A DNA stretch of 64,000 bases from Epithemia pelagica (taxonomy: Eukaryota; Bacillariophyta; Bacillariophyceae; Surirellales; Surirellaceae), in NCBI GenBank assembly GCA_946965045.2, contig OX337241.1, positions 2,785,744 through 2,849,743 of the forward strand, read 5' to 3'. A model generated the notes under the pieces. It worked only from the letters and a program-made list of their open reading frames with translations, made no database searches and was not told where the DNA came from. Both the position numbers and the translations under genes were made by a program. The number at the start of each line of letters is the position of its first letter. The first letter of the stretch is position 1. Shown one piece after another: positions 44,330-54,517 of the stretch.

Positions 44330-47300
44330 ATGGGCCTTCCCGTAGGCTATGGATCGTTGGCGATTGGGTTGGTGTGTTTCTCTGTTCCATTTTGGTTTTG
44401 GTCAACATCACTCCTGGGCTCTGTGTCGTGGATAGATGTTTGTCACCCTGTCTCTTGGCTCGCTTCAGTCCAAGGCTCGACACTACCGTTGGTGATGGAA
44501 GAGAAGGATGCAAGTCCTGACAGAAGAAAGAGAAAGTCCGATGGAAAGCTGAAGACTCCGCCTGTTTTTGCTGAACGTTGGAACGAGGCTGATGTTATCT
44601 TGTTCGATGAGTTGTGCCCGGGGCCCTCCCATGATGTATGGAAGTCCGTTAGAGTTCAGTTTGTTGTATGGTGGAAGAGCAAGTCATGGAGCGGCCCCCC
44701 AAAAGAAGAATCAAGGTGGATCGTTTCGAAACTAAGAATGGAGCATGCAACACTAGGAGGAGTGACCACAAGAGTTGACTGGATCTTTGTAGCTTCTCGC
44801 TTCATGCACTCAGATCAGAAGCAAACCATCAGCTTTTTGGATTGGTGGAAAGGATCAATGGAAAAGGGATTGAGTTTGACAACGGTTCGTGGCATCATTA
44901 AGCCCACGGAGCATGGGAAACCTCGAGCTGTGTCCAAGGTCAAGTCAGAAGATCTGTTGTGTGACCGCAAAATGAATTGGAAACTGGATAGGGAGAAGGT
45001 TCATATCCTCCCAAGTGTATTCTCTCCAACGGGTCTGGTGCAGCGAAAGCTTGTGCCAAAGGAGTTAGCACTAGCACTGGATTTCCCCTCTCAATTGAGT
45101 GCCGGTCGGTCAGACGAGGAACTGTCAGAACTGATTGATAAGACTGGACCTCCATTCAAGACGCGAGTTCAGGTTGTGCGGCTCATCCGTGACTTCATTG
45201 AACAGCAAACCTCTGCGAAATCCAAGAAGAGAGAAAGGCCCGAAAGCTCTCGAACGGATTCCAAAGTTGCATCGTCTGATGTTAGTGCACATGGAATGAA
45301 GGTAGACGAAGACGAGCGTGTACCTGACGACATGGAGATACTAACCGACAACGCGCTTCACGAATTGGAAAGAGAAGAAGACCGCAATTTAAAAGCAACA
45401 AAATCGGATGACGCCGCTATTCCTCATTATTTGTGGAACGATCGAATACTTGATCGTTTTGGAATGGTGAACGAAGATGACAGGGCAAGAGGAATTCACG
45501 CTCTCGATTGGATAAGACACGGAGCGTTGATATATTGGAAACGTTTAGTTTCAAGAAGTTTCTGGAGGTGGTGGCGCGATTCGCAATCGTGCCTTTCAAC
45601 ATCAGAAAGACAAACTTCAATCGCATCAGGACTCAGCGCTTTACGTCATTCTGCGCTAGCTTCATGGTGGGATTGGGATGCAGGGTCGTCCCCCTTTTTC
45701 TGGCGGATGCCGGACCCCGATTGGCTCGTTGATATGAGGGATGGGGTAAAACCAATGTGGATTGGACCCCCACCCAAGTATAGAATACCACAACGACCTA
45801 ATCCAGATCCGGCCCATCTCGCGTTAGAAAAGAAGAAGATTGGAAAGGTCCGAAAACGCGGTTACATTGGTCCTACCGAGGGAATTCGTTCCTTAACGAG
45901 TTTCTTTTCAGTACCCAAGGGACCGTCGGACATTAGAATGGTTTATGATGGAACCAAGAGTGGATTGAACGATTCACTCTTGGCTCCTTGGTTTGGATTG
46001 GCTACGGTGGATGCCATGTTAAGAACAGTCTGTGAAGGCACGTGGTCAGGTGACAACGACTTTGGTGAAATGTTTCTCAATTTCTGGATTCATCCAGAAA
46101 TTAGAAGCTATACGGGAGTTGATTTAACTACGCTGTTCCCAGAGGAGCTTGATGCCAAGGATGGTTCGAAGAAATGTCTTTGGGAGGCTTGGACTCGTTG
46201 TGCAATGGGGGTTACTGTGTCCCCATATCAGACCACGCAATGTACTCAACGGGTCAAGCGGATTGTTTTCGGATGTCGGTTCAACGATGATAATATTTTC
46301 CGGTGGACCGATGTTCGCCTCAATTTACCGGGAAACGATGACTATGATCCCTCAAAGCCTTGGATTTGTAAAGTCAGGGAAGACGGAAAAATAGCTGTGG
46401 ATGTGCATTCGTACGTCGATGACTTACGAGGTACAGCGCCATCCGAAGAAGAGGCATGGCAAGCATCTAGTGCAATGGCCAAAGGTTCAGCATATTTTGG
46501 CTTGCAAGACGCAGCACGCAAGCGTAGACCACCAAGTCAGAATCCAGGGGCTTGGGCTGGCGCAGTGGTAGAGACGACCTCAGAGGCCGTGTTCAAAACA
46601 GTATCCCAAGAACGATGGGACAAGACGAAAAAACATGTCGCAACTCTGGCCGACTGGGCTGGAAAGGACGATCCAATCAACCGGAAGGAGCTGGAACGAA
46701 TCCGAGGTTTTCTGGTGTACGTGTCGCTCACCTTCAAAGCCCTGGTTCCGTATTTGAAGGGTATACACTTAACCCTTGAAAGTTGGCGACCCGACCGCGA
46801 TTCCGAGGGTTGGAGAGTCGGAAAGAAGCAAAGACAAGAATTGGTGCAAGCATCGAGCGACGCATCAATGAGAAAAGAAGCTCCGATAGAAGTGGAGCAA
46901 GTTCCAAGATTTAAAGATGACATTCGCGCGATCAAGGAACTCACCGACTTCGAGAAACCACCTAAGCTCTTAGCCAGGCCAAGAAAGGGATCTAAGGCTG
47001 TGATTGTGTTCGCTGATGCATCGGGAGAAGGATTTGGATCTTCACTCTGGATTTACGGGTCTGATACGGTGGACACTGAACATGGTCTGTGGACCAGACA
47101 GTATGGGTCCCGCTCATCGAATTTTCGGGAACTTTACAACCTGATCCTTCGGTTGGAAGCCTTGGTACATGGTAACCAGCTTGAACATGGGGCGGAAGTT
47201 TTTATGTTCACTGACAACGCAACGTCAGAGTCAGCCTTTTACCGAGGCACGTCGTCGTCATACCTTTTGTTTAGTTTGGTTCTTCGCGCCCGAAAGATGG

Positions 47301-47950
47301 AGATGGATGGACGAATATTTTTGAGGGTGGTCTGGGTAGCTGGAACGCGAATGATCGCTCAGGGAACAGATGGTCTGTCCCGAGGCGACTTGATGACGGG
47401 CGTCATGGCCGGGAGCTCGATGTTGTTTCACGTACCGCTAAATCGTCATTGCGAAGAAAGACAACCAGGGGTGGTTCCTTGGCTAAAGAGCAATTGTGAT
47501 GATCGAATCTGGGTTGACACCACACCAACTGATTGGTTTGACGGTATCTTCAATAAAGGAAACTTCGTCTGGACTCCGCCACCTTGTATCGCTGATGTTG
47601 CAGTGGATCAACTGTGTGATTCAGTGCACATACGTCCCAGAAATAGCCACATATTCGTTTGCCCTGCCCTGATGACATACTTGTGGCGAAAGAAGCTTGG
47701 AAAAGTCGCTGACTTTGTGTTTAAGATTCCCGCTGGCTGCGGAATTTGGTCTCAGTCTCAACATGAACCTTTGATTGTTGCTTTCGTGTTACCTCATCTC
47801 TTTCGCAGGCCTTGGCAAGTTCGAAGAGCAAAAGGGTTATTGGATGACATCGAAAACCACATGCGTGAAATGTGGTCATCCAGTGGCACCCCTGATGGGT
47901 CTTGTTTGCGCCAACTATGGGCATTCAAGGGGTACAAGCCGAGTGTGTAA
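44330..47950 (+). CDS. DIRS ORF2, reverse transcriptase and RNase H
   Basis: The first ATG in frame is 44330; a later ATG at 44494 (MEEKDASPDRR) is also possible, since 44330-44493 encodes an unusual hydrophobic start. RT motifs: FFSVPKGPSDIRMVYDGT, GVDLTTLF, and the active site HSYVDDLRG near 46412. The RNase H part reads VIVFADASGEGFGSSLW (near 47005), ELYNLILRLEALV and MFTDNATSESAF (near 47207), with GTDGLSRG close to the end. RT-connected RH of this type and a distant YR downstream are diagnostic of DIRS-order elements. The last 107 nt overlap ORF3 in another frame. Confidence 0.92.
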   Translation: MGLPVGYGSLAIGLVCFSVPFWFWSTSLLGSVSWIDVCHPVSWLASVQGSTLPLVMEEKDASPDRRKRKSDGKLKTPPVFAERWNEADVILFDELCPGPSHDVWKSVRVQFVVWWKSKSWSGPPKEESRWIVSKLRMEHATLGGVTTRVDWIFVASRFMHSDQKQTISFLDWWKGSMEKGLSLTTVRGIIKPTEHGKPRAVSKVKSEDLLCDRKMNWKLDREKVHILPSVFSPTGLVQRKLVPKELALALDFPSQLSAGRSDEELSELIDKTGPPFKTRVQVVRLIRDFIEQQTSAKSKKRERPESSRTDSKVASSDVSAHGMKVDEDERVPDDMEILTDNALHELEREEDRNLKATKSDDAAIPHYLWNDRILDRFGMVNEDDRARGIHALDWIRHGALIYWKRLVSRSFWRWWRDSQSCLSTSERQTSIASGLSALRHSALASWWDWDAGSSPFFWRMPDPDWLVDMRDGVKPMWIGPPPKYRIPQRPNPDPAHLALEKKKIGKVRKRGYIGPTEGIRSLTSFFSVPKGPSDIRMVYDGTKSGLNDSLLAPWFGLATVDAMLRTVCEGTWSGDNDFGEMFLNFWIHPEIRSYTGVDLTTLFPEELDAKDGSKKCLWEAWTRCAMGVTVSPYQTTQCTQRVKRIVFGCRFNDDNIFRWTDVRLNLPGNDDYDPSKPWICKVREDGKIAVDVHSYVDDLRGTAPSEEEAWQASSAMAKGSAYFGLQDAARKRRPPSQNPGAWAGAVVETTSEAVFKTVSQERWDKTKKHVATLADWAGKDDPINRKELERIRGFLVYVSLTFKALVPYLKGIHLTLESWRPDRDSEGWRVGKKQRQELVQASSDASMRKEAPIEVEQVPRFKDDIRAIKELTDFEKPPKLLARPRKGSKAVIVFADASGEGFGSSLWIYGSDTVDTEHGLWTRQYGSRSSNFRELYNLILRLEALVHGNQLEHGAEVFMFTDNATSESAFYRGTSSSYLLFSLVLRARKMEMDGRIFLRVVWVAGTRMIAQGTDGLSRGDLMTGVMAGSSMLFHVPLNRHCEERQPGVVPWLKSNCDDRIWVDTTPTDWFDGIFNKGNFVWTPPPCIADVAVDQLCDSVHIRPRNSHIFVCPALMTYLWRKKLGKVADFVFKIPAGCGIWSQSQHEPLIVAFVLPHLFRRPWQVRRAKGLLDDIENHMREMWSSSGTPDGSCLRQLWAFKGYKPSV

Positions 47951-49352
47951 GAGTGCATGGCATGCAAATTGTTATTGCCAGAGTCAGGATGATAGATTCC
48001 CAGTATTGGAGCCGGGTGACTTGGACGACGCTTTGTTAGATGGTGAAGGACATGCCGAGATTGAAGACGACCCAGGCCGGTTTAAAGAGGCACGAGATGG
48101 AGACCATTTCTTGTGTCCTTTTCAGTGTGACTCGTGTTCGTTCTTCAATGTGCAGGGGCGATTTGAGCGAGACAACTCAGAACCCGATCGCCTGTTGATG
48201 GTCTGTATTCGACGAGCGAATTTAGACGCGTTCTGGTCGAGAGAGCGATCGACCGTGGATAAAAATCTACGTGAACTGAAGGGTCTCCAATCGCTAGGAG
48301 AGACGATCGGTCTCCATCGACCCCTCCCGAATCGCGGGCCTTTTCCAATCGGCGATAGCAATGGTCTTGGCGCTGCCTGTTTGATGCTCATGAAAACTTT
48401 GAAAGAGGGTAAGAATGCTAAGCACATTCAATATGAAACGGCCCGAAAAGTGAGATCAACCATCAGCAATTTCATGCATACGCTTCCTGGAGGAACTGGT
48501 TGGTCAACGATGGGATCCGGAGACCGCTCGTCGTTGGTATTCACTGCCAGCCCTACCAATTCATATTGGTACAAGCGCTTTCTCAGTGGATGTCATCGAA
48601 GAATGGGTGATGTATGGATCCCGGATAGAGCTGTGACGCTCGAAGAGATTCATGTTGGTTTGGACATCTTGGAAAAAGAATGGAAGGGTGTTCCAAGAGG
48701 CCAAAGAAAGTTGGAGGTCGCCCTGTCAGGAGCACTGGTTGTTATTGGGTTTTGTGCAGCCTTGCGCGGTGAAGAAATCCCACAGGTTGACGTCGGTCTC
48801 ATCCGCAAATATTGGTTGGAAGGGATAACTTGCTCAAGAGTCGCTCACGTTCCTTTGGCAATGGCTGGTCGATTCAAACAGACCAATGGTGCATTTAAAA
48901 TATACATCCAGCCGTTGGCGGAAACAACGAAGTCAGGCATCGGGATCAGACTATGGATCGAGCGAGCAATCAGAGAGTTGAACGCGAGAAAGGTGGAATC
49001 TGGACCGATGTTTCGTCGAGTGACAAAAACAGGAAAGGTCAACCGAGCGATGGTAGGAGACTTGGACATATTGATGATTGCTCTCTGGAAGAGGATCCAA
49101 CATCATCGTCCGGATATCATTCCTGATACTGTTAAGGTAGAGGAAGAATACAGTGCCAGACGATCCTTTCGCCGAGGAGCAACGACGGAAGCCCAAAATA
49201 AGAAGATACCGAAAGAGGTGATCGAAGCAAACAATCGATGGCGAAAGCACTTGAGAAACAAGGGCGTGCTCCCTGGGATGAGCATGTTGGAAAGATATTC
49301 GGATGCAAAGGCGTCTGTCGAATCTTTGGTGCGCTTCTCAGAGTGCTTGTAA
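47844..49352 (+). CDS. DIRS ORF3, tyrosine recombinase with Cys-rich N-terminus
   Basis: Start at ATG 47844, inside the end of ORF2; 502 aa. N-terminus has paired Cys/His: CVKCGH, VCKSAWHANCYC, FLCPFQCDSC, a likely zinc-binding module. The catalytic part has GFCAALRGEEIPQV (first Arg, near 48764), ARRSFRRGATTEAQ (near 49157; normally H-x-x-R, here R-S-F-R), NNRWRKHLRNKG and LERYSDA (Tyr near 49296). It would resolve and insert the circular cDNA. Translation by reinitiation or leaky scanning from the ORF2 transcript is inferred from the overlap. Confidence 0.85.
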   Translation: MTSKTTCVKCGHPVAPLMGLVCANYGHSRGTSRVCKSAWHANCYCQSQDDRFPVLEPGDLDDALLDGEGHAEIEDDPGRFKEARDGDHFLCPFQCDSCSFFNVQGRFERDNSEPDRLLMVCIRRANLDAFWSRERSTVDKNLRELKGLQSLGETIGLHRPLPNRGPFPIGDSNGLGAACLMLMKTLKEGKNAKHIQYETARKVRSTISNFMHTLPGGTGWSTMGSGDRSSLVFTASPTNSYWYKRFLSGCHRRMGDVWIPDRAVTLEEIHVGLDILEKEWKGVPRGQRKLEVALSGALVVIGFCAALRGEEIPQVDVGLIRKYWLEGITCSRVAHVPLAMAGRFKQTNGAFKIYIQPLAETTKSGIGIRLWIERAIRELNARKVESGPMFRRVTKTGKVNRAMVGDLDILMIALWKRIQHHRPDIIPDTVKVEEEYSARRSFRRGATTEAQNKKIPKEVIEANNRWRKHLRNKGVLPGMSMLERYSDAKASVESLVRFSECL

Positions 49353-49465
49353 TCGAGTCAAGAGGAATCGAACACGGGATCGGAGAAGGCAAGGATGGAC
49401 ACACAAGCGGCAAGAGCTGCGAAATGGAAATGAAGAATGTTGGTGTGGGATTCATTTACCGAAAT

Positions 49466-49877
49466 GGGGAATTGTTCTCGGTTGAACTCTTGCGAGTAAA
49501 GCCTAGATCGCTTGTCGTTGCCAGCATGCCTGATCGATCTTAATGGATACTCAACAGACGTGGACCAGGGCTTGGCAGCCTAATGGGAAGCGGCGCAGCA
49601 CTGGTGAAGATATTTCGGAGTGCTGCGGCTCAGCAATGGGTCTGATACTGGGTTTGTCTGTTGGGGGACGTCACACTAGCGCGTAACGGACGGAAGTTTA
49701 CGGGATCCGAGTCCCGTGAGCTTTTGGCGCGAACCACGATTCACGCCCGCCTTTTTGGGAAAGGATGGGTGGGGGGCCTTCCCCCCCAGAGTATGGTAAT
49801 ATATAGTATTATGTTATTGTGGAAGTGTGGTATCGTTGGGACGTCTCATCCGGAAGGAAGAGTGAGGATCAAGTACC
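49466..49877 (+). repeat. Split direct repeat B1
   Basis: 412 bp matching 50142-50553 with one visible difference (49836 T against 50512 G). It contains a G/C-rich hairpin ggggggccttcccccc near 49771. Confidence 0.95.
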
Positions 49878-50126
49878 GCATCGTACCCAACAGGTTAAGC
49901 AGGGACCGACGGACGAACGATGAGAGACTGATGATGTCGCTCCCAACAAGATGGCAACGACACGTCAGAGTTGGTTGGGGTCATCAATGACTCTTATGAG
50001 TCATACCCCAACCTACGAGAATATGGAGAAAGGATTCCTAAAGGAGTCATAAGTTTATGAGAAGAAAACTCTTCGGTTGTATCACGGATCTGATCACCCA
50101 TTGATCATCGTGGAGTTCTCTTTTTG
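49876..50126 (+). repeat. Split direct repeat A2
   Basis: Identical to A1. A 15-bp C-rich spacer (50127-50141) separates it from B2. Confidence 0.95.
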
Positions 50127-50141
50127 CCCACCCACCCGCCC

Positions 50142-50553
50142 GGGGAATTGTTCTCGGTTGAACTCTTGCGAGTAAAGCCTAGATCGCTTGTCGTTGCCAG
50201 CATGCCTGATCGATCTTAATGGATACTCAACAGACGTGGACCAGGGCTTGGCAGCCTAATGGGAAGCGGCGCAGCACTGGTGAAGATATTTCGGAGTGCT
50301 GCGGCTCAGCAATGGGTCTGATACTGGGTTTGTCTGTTGGGGGACGTCACACTAGCGCGTAACGGACGGAAGTTTACGGGATCCGAGTCCCGTGAGCTTT
50401 TGGCGCGAACCACGATTCACGCCCGCCTTTTTGGGAAAGGATGGGTGGGGGGCCTTCCCCCCCAGAGTATGGTAATATATAGTATTATGTTATTGTGGAA
50501 GTGTGGTATCGGTGGGACGTCTCATCCGGAAGGAAGAGTGAGGATCAAGTACC
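50142..50553 (+). repeat. Split direct repeat B2, right end of the element
   Basis: Copy of B1 ending AAGTACC; beyond it host sequence agtttgaaag begins. Confidence 0.95.
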
Positions 50554-51600
50554 AGTTTGAAAGTCAGGTGAGGAAATTAAATAAGCCTTGACATGCAGTC
50601 CATCCTCTGCTCTTGTAATCCGGCATTTGTCTCTTGTAGAGCCCACATGACCCAGAACTATCCCCACGACCTGCATCCTCAGCACTTAAACAGATATTTA
50701 GGGATGACGTGGTCCTGTGTCCGTGGCTCTGCCGTGGCCCGCAAGCCGAGCAACCCAGGCTCACAAGAACCACCGCACGCACACACGAATGCGCGCAACG
50801 ATAAGAAACAAAGAAGACGATGGAGAGGCTATGATATATACATCGACGGACTCCCCAAGTTTCAGAGGCGAACAAGAACGCTTAGCTGCGGTACAAGAAC
50901 TGACGAGACTCCATCAATCTGTTTTGAAACTAACTAGGTAGTATACGCATGAACTTGACGACCAATAATTTCAAGTAGCGCCTCTGTATCTTGTCTACCT
51001 ATATATACTGGTGAAGTCTTACCCACTACCGGTAGATCATTTTCCTTCCACTTCATGGCCTGGATGAGCTCATGAGTAGTGTATATCGCTCTCATTAGTA
51101 GCAGATACAGCTGTGGAAGTATCGTAGTAGCATCAGCATCTGCGGTGGTAGTCTGCTCCGAGATTGTAATGCAGTTATATCCCTAAGGTCTAATATGATC
51201 TGCTGCCAGATTACCATATCCGGGGCTGAGTAGTGAGTGTTACTATTGTGATCAATGCGTTATGCGTTGCCATCAAGTGTTGTGTCAGACTCGCAAGCTA
51301 CAACTTGGATTGAGATCAACAGTGGATGGATGGACTGTGGTTCACAAAGTCAGACAATGGATGTTCTTCCATTGACAAACAAATCCTGTGACCAACCTCA
51401 CGTCGTACAGCAGAGAATGCGCATCGTGACTGTGCGAACCGAGCACTCCAGGAAGCTCTTTGTCGCAGCATCCCACCAATGACAGACGGTCACTTCCACG
51501 GTGGATCCCTGTTCCACTGCCCTTACCGTACGAGCATGGTCGCTTTGGTAGAATGGAGAGAAATTCGGGTCTCGTGTGTGTCGTTCCTACAATGTTCAGT
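50554..51600. other. Intergenic, no supported gene
   Basis: Short ORFs only; nothing recognised. Contains the 3' flank of the second subtilisin gene. Confidence 0.45.
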
Positions 51601-54517
51601 TCAGGTTCGTCTACCAAGAACTCGAAGGTATCGCATACCCATGCCGCCCGCCTTCATGGTCGTTGGAACTTGTGTGGGACGTTGGCTGGGTTGTTGACTG
51701 GGAGTGGTACTGGGTTGCAGCGTGGAGGGTCGTGTACTGGGACGGCTGCTGGGACTTGACAATGGTGGGGACGACCGACTGGGTCGGGCACTGGGAATAC
51801 TGCTGGGTGCCGTACTGGGAACCAAACTCGGCAATTGGCTGGGATGGGAACTGGGAGCGACACTGGGGACGGGAGACGGAGCAACACTCTGACTGGGCAC
51901 ACTGGTTGGAATGACACTGGGACGGGTGCTGGGTGACACGGTGGGAGTGGCCGTCGGATTGGAACTGGGTCGTGTGGAAGGCGATACGGTCGGACTGGAA
52001 CTGGGTTGCCAGCTGGGATACAAACTTGGTCGAGTCGAGGTGGTCGGTGTGACACTGGGCCGCGACGTGGGAGACGTACTGGGTTGCAGCGAATCAGTGG
52101 GTCTGGCAGTGGGCAGTTGCGAGGGTGACCCGGACGGTTGGGACGTGGGTGTCTGCGACGGCGACGCGGACGGAGGCGTACTGACCGTGGGGGCCGGCGT
52201 GAAAAATTCGGTTTGAATACATTGCAAAAAGGCGGGTGGATTGATCAATCCATGGCCCAGTCCTTGCGCCGAGGGATGAGTGAGGTTTGTGGCCGTCCGG
52301 TTCATGCAAGAGACCAAGTCGGTATTGGTTGCATTGGGATACAAGGTCTTGCCCAGTCCCAACATGGCCGAGACATGAGGACAGGCCATGCTGGTTCCCG
52401 ACGCGGGCAAGTAGGGTGTGTCGGAATTCCACAAGCCCGTGGAATAAATGTCCACGCCCGGTGCGGCAATGTCGACCCAGGGTCCTGCATTGGAAAACCA
52501 CGCCTTTTTCTGGTCATTGGTCACGGCGCCCACGGCAACCACATTGTGTGCGGCACTTGGAAAATACTGGTCCTTGGTATTCTTGTTGCCCGCCGCAAAG
52601 ACCACAACCATGCCACGTGCATGAACGGCATAGTGGACGGCCGATTTCATGAGTGTGGGATAATTGCCTTGACTGGAATAATGCCAGGAATTGGAACTAA
52701 TATGGGCCCCATTGTCGGCCGCATAGACCATGGAGGCTTCAAAATTACCCGGTCGGGATGTGTTGCCAAAAATGACCGCCGTCATGATGGACACTCCGGG
52801 ATACTCTCGAGTCCCGCCGGCCAACCCGGGGACACCGACGTCATTGTCGGTAGTGGCGGCCAAAATGCCCGTGACATGAGTCCCATGCACATTGGGACCA
52901 AGCAAATTCCCACCGGTTTGATCGCCAAAGTTGTAGCCATGACAATCCCCCTTGTATTCGTTCTTGTCTTGATCCTTGGGCTTGTCACCCTCCTCGAGGT
53001 CACATTTTTCGTCGGGATTGACCCATTGATTGACTGTGGAAATTCATGGTAGTATAGCGAAAACGAGTACCAACAAAAAAGAGACAAAGAAAGCAAGCAA
53101 GCAAGCAAGCAACGAGACAAGCAACGAGACAAGCAAGTCAGCAAGACCCCAACGACCCATGTCCAACAAGAAAGCATGTGGTTAGAACGAGGAACCAAAC
53201 ACGCGCACTTCACAAACACACCAATACACACACACACACTTGGCCAGGACGTACCTCCCAAATCTTCATGGTTCCCCCAATCAGCTCCCGAATCGGCAAC
53301 ATGAATGACAACCTTTTGGGCATTGGGCCAGGCATTGTGAGTTTCCAGGATTTGCCACGCCTGGTCCATTTGCAAGAGTCGTGTATTGCCGTACAATTTG
53401 GGCGAATACTTGGGGTCATTGGGATATGCATTGTTGAGGTGACGACGACGTGTCGTCGTGGTCGTTTGGTTGCGACGGTCCTCCTGGTTGTGGGGGAGCA
53501 ACGTGTCCCTGGTGCTGCTGTGTGGATCGTCCTTCTCTTGTGGTTGTGGATGTTGGGACCGTCGTGGGTGTCGTTCCTTTTGCCTTCTCCTCTTGTGGTG
53601 ATGGTGGTTGGGCGGCATGGGTCCGCGGTACATGGCATCAATAATTTCCAATCGTGGTTCGACCAATTCAATGTGGACATCTCCCAGACCTCCCTGGTGG
53701 AGATGTCGTCGTTGTCGTTGTCGTCGTCTGGGTCCGCCGTCATGGTCTGGTTCTTGTTGTTGCTCTTGCTCGAGTTGTTGTTCTTCCAACCGCATGAGAT
53801 ACAACAAGGCGTCGTGGACGCCTTGTCCCTTTCTCGTATTCGTATTGGAGGAAAAAGAAGAAGAAGCAGAAGAAGAAGCAGTTTCGTCCTCCATAGTGTC
53901 CAACGTGCTGGTGGTGGCCATGGTGGCGGGTTCCGCACTCCTGCCCTCGTCTCCACCTCCTCCTCCTCCTCCTTGTTCTATGCCAGGACAGGTGTATTCA
54001 AACCATTGGGGAAATTGATACTGGGCATGCAAGGCGGCCACTCGGGGATTGTGATGCGGTGTGGGAATGGCCGGTCGCACCTCGGTACACCAGGGTTGTA
54101 ACAACTCTTGGACGAATTGGCCAGCGACTGCCACACAACACTAACGGTTGTGGGCTCGTTCAGTGTGTGGTCGTTCTCTGTGTGGTCATGGTTCGGTTGG
54201 AGTGCGGCCACAATGGCGGCCGATGTGTTGGCAAATTTGATTTGCAAGACAGGTTCCACATGACCCTGCTCGACTCGTTGTTGCAACCATCGACGAGAGG
54301 GAAAGACGGTTCGTTGGCGTCGTGGTGATTGTTTGGTTGTGGAGAATGGCGGTGTTGTGGTTGGGGCAGCAACCGCAATAAGAAACAATGGTGGTTGCCA
54401 GAATCCGACCAACAACAAGACGATCGACACACCCAGAACCACCCAGTGCCTTGTTGTTGTCGTCGTTGTCGTCGTCGTTGACAGGCTTCGTTTTCGTTTT
54501 CTACTGGTTGTTGTCAT
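51601..54517 (-). CDS. Second subtilisin (S8 protease), Ser/Pro-repeat tail, one frameshift
   Basis: ATG 54517 opens a signal-anchor or uncleaved signal (WVVLGVSIVLLLVGFW). The frame changes between about 54105 and 54135 (SVVWQSLA to GQFVQELLQPW), one base short. An acidic and basic low-complexity propeptide follows. Exon 1 ends 53255 (donor GTACGT), exon 2 runs 53033-51601 (acceptor ttccacag), phase 1, joining DLG to VNQWVNPDEKC. Triad: VVIHVADSG (Asp), NVHGTHVTGILA (His), VVVFAAGNKN (Asn), PASGTSMACPHVS (Ser). The tail is about 150 residues of P-S repeats ending MRYLRVLGRRT, without the Cys-rich module of its paralogue. About 898 codons in all. Clear paralogue of the protease at 38789-41190. 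Confidence 0.85.

Larger units (their letters stand above)
41462..50553 (+). mobile_element. DIRS-order retrotransposon with split direct repeats (PAT/Ngaro-type)
   Basis: The 9.1-kb element has the layout A1 - ORF1 - ORF2 - ORF3 - B1 - A2 - B2. A1 (41462-41712) and A2 (49876-50126) are identical over 251 bp; B1 (49466-49877) and B2 (50142-50553) differ at one of 412 positions. B1 and A2 overlap by the dinucleotide CC, and CC also stands at both outer edges, as expected for a circular intermediate joined by a tyrosine recombinase. No target duplication, LTR or integrase is present. Gag-like, RT/RNase H and tyrosine-recombinase ORFs are all open. No methyltransferase domain was seen, which points to the Ngaro rather than the PAT arrangement. 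It begins about 270 bp upstream of the subtilisin start at 41190. Confidence 0.93.

Noticed and set aside
44330-44493. Signal peptide or membrane spans at the start of DIRS ORF2
   Set aside because: The hydrophobic stretch lies before a good ATG at 44494 and is more simply 5' leader read in frame.
41462-50553. LTR retrotransposon
   Set aside because: Direct repeats are split as A1/B1-A2-B2, no target duplication or DDE integrase exists, and a tyrosine recombinase is present.
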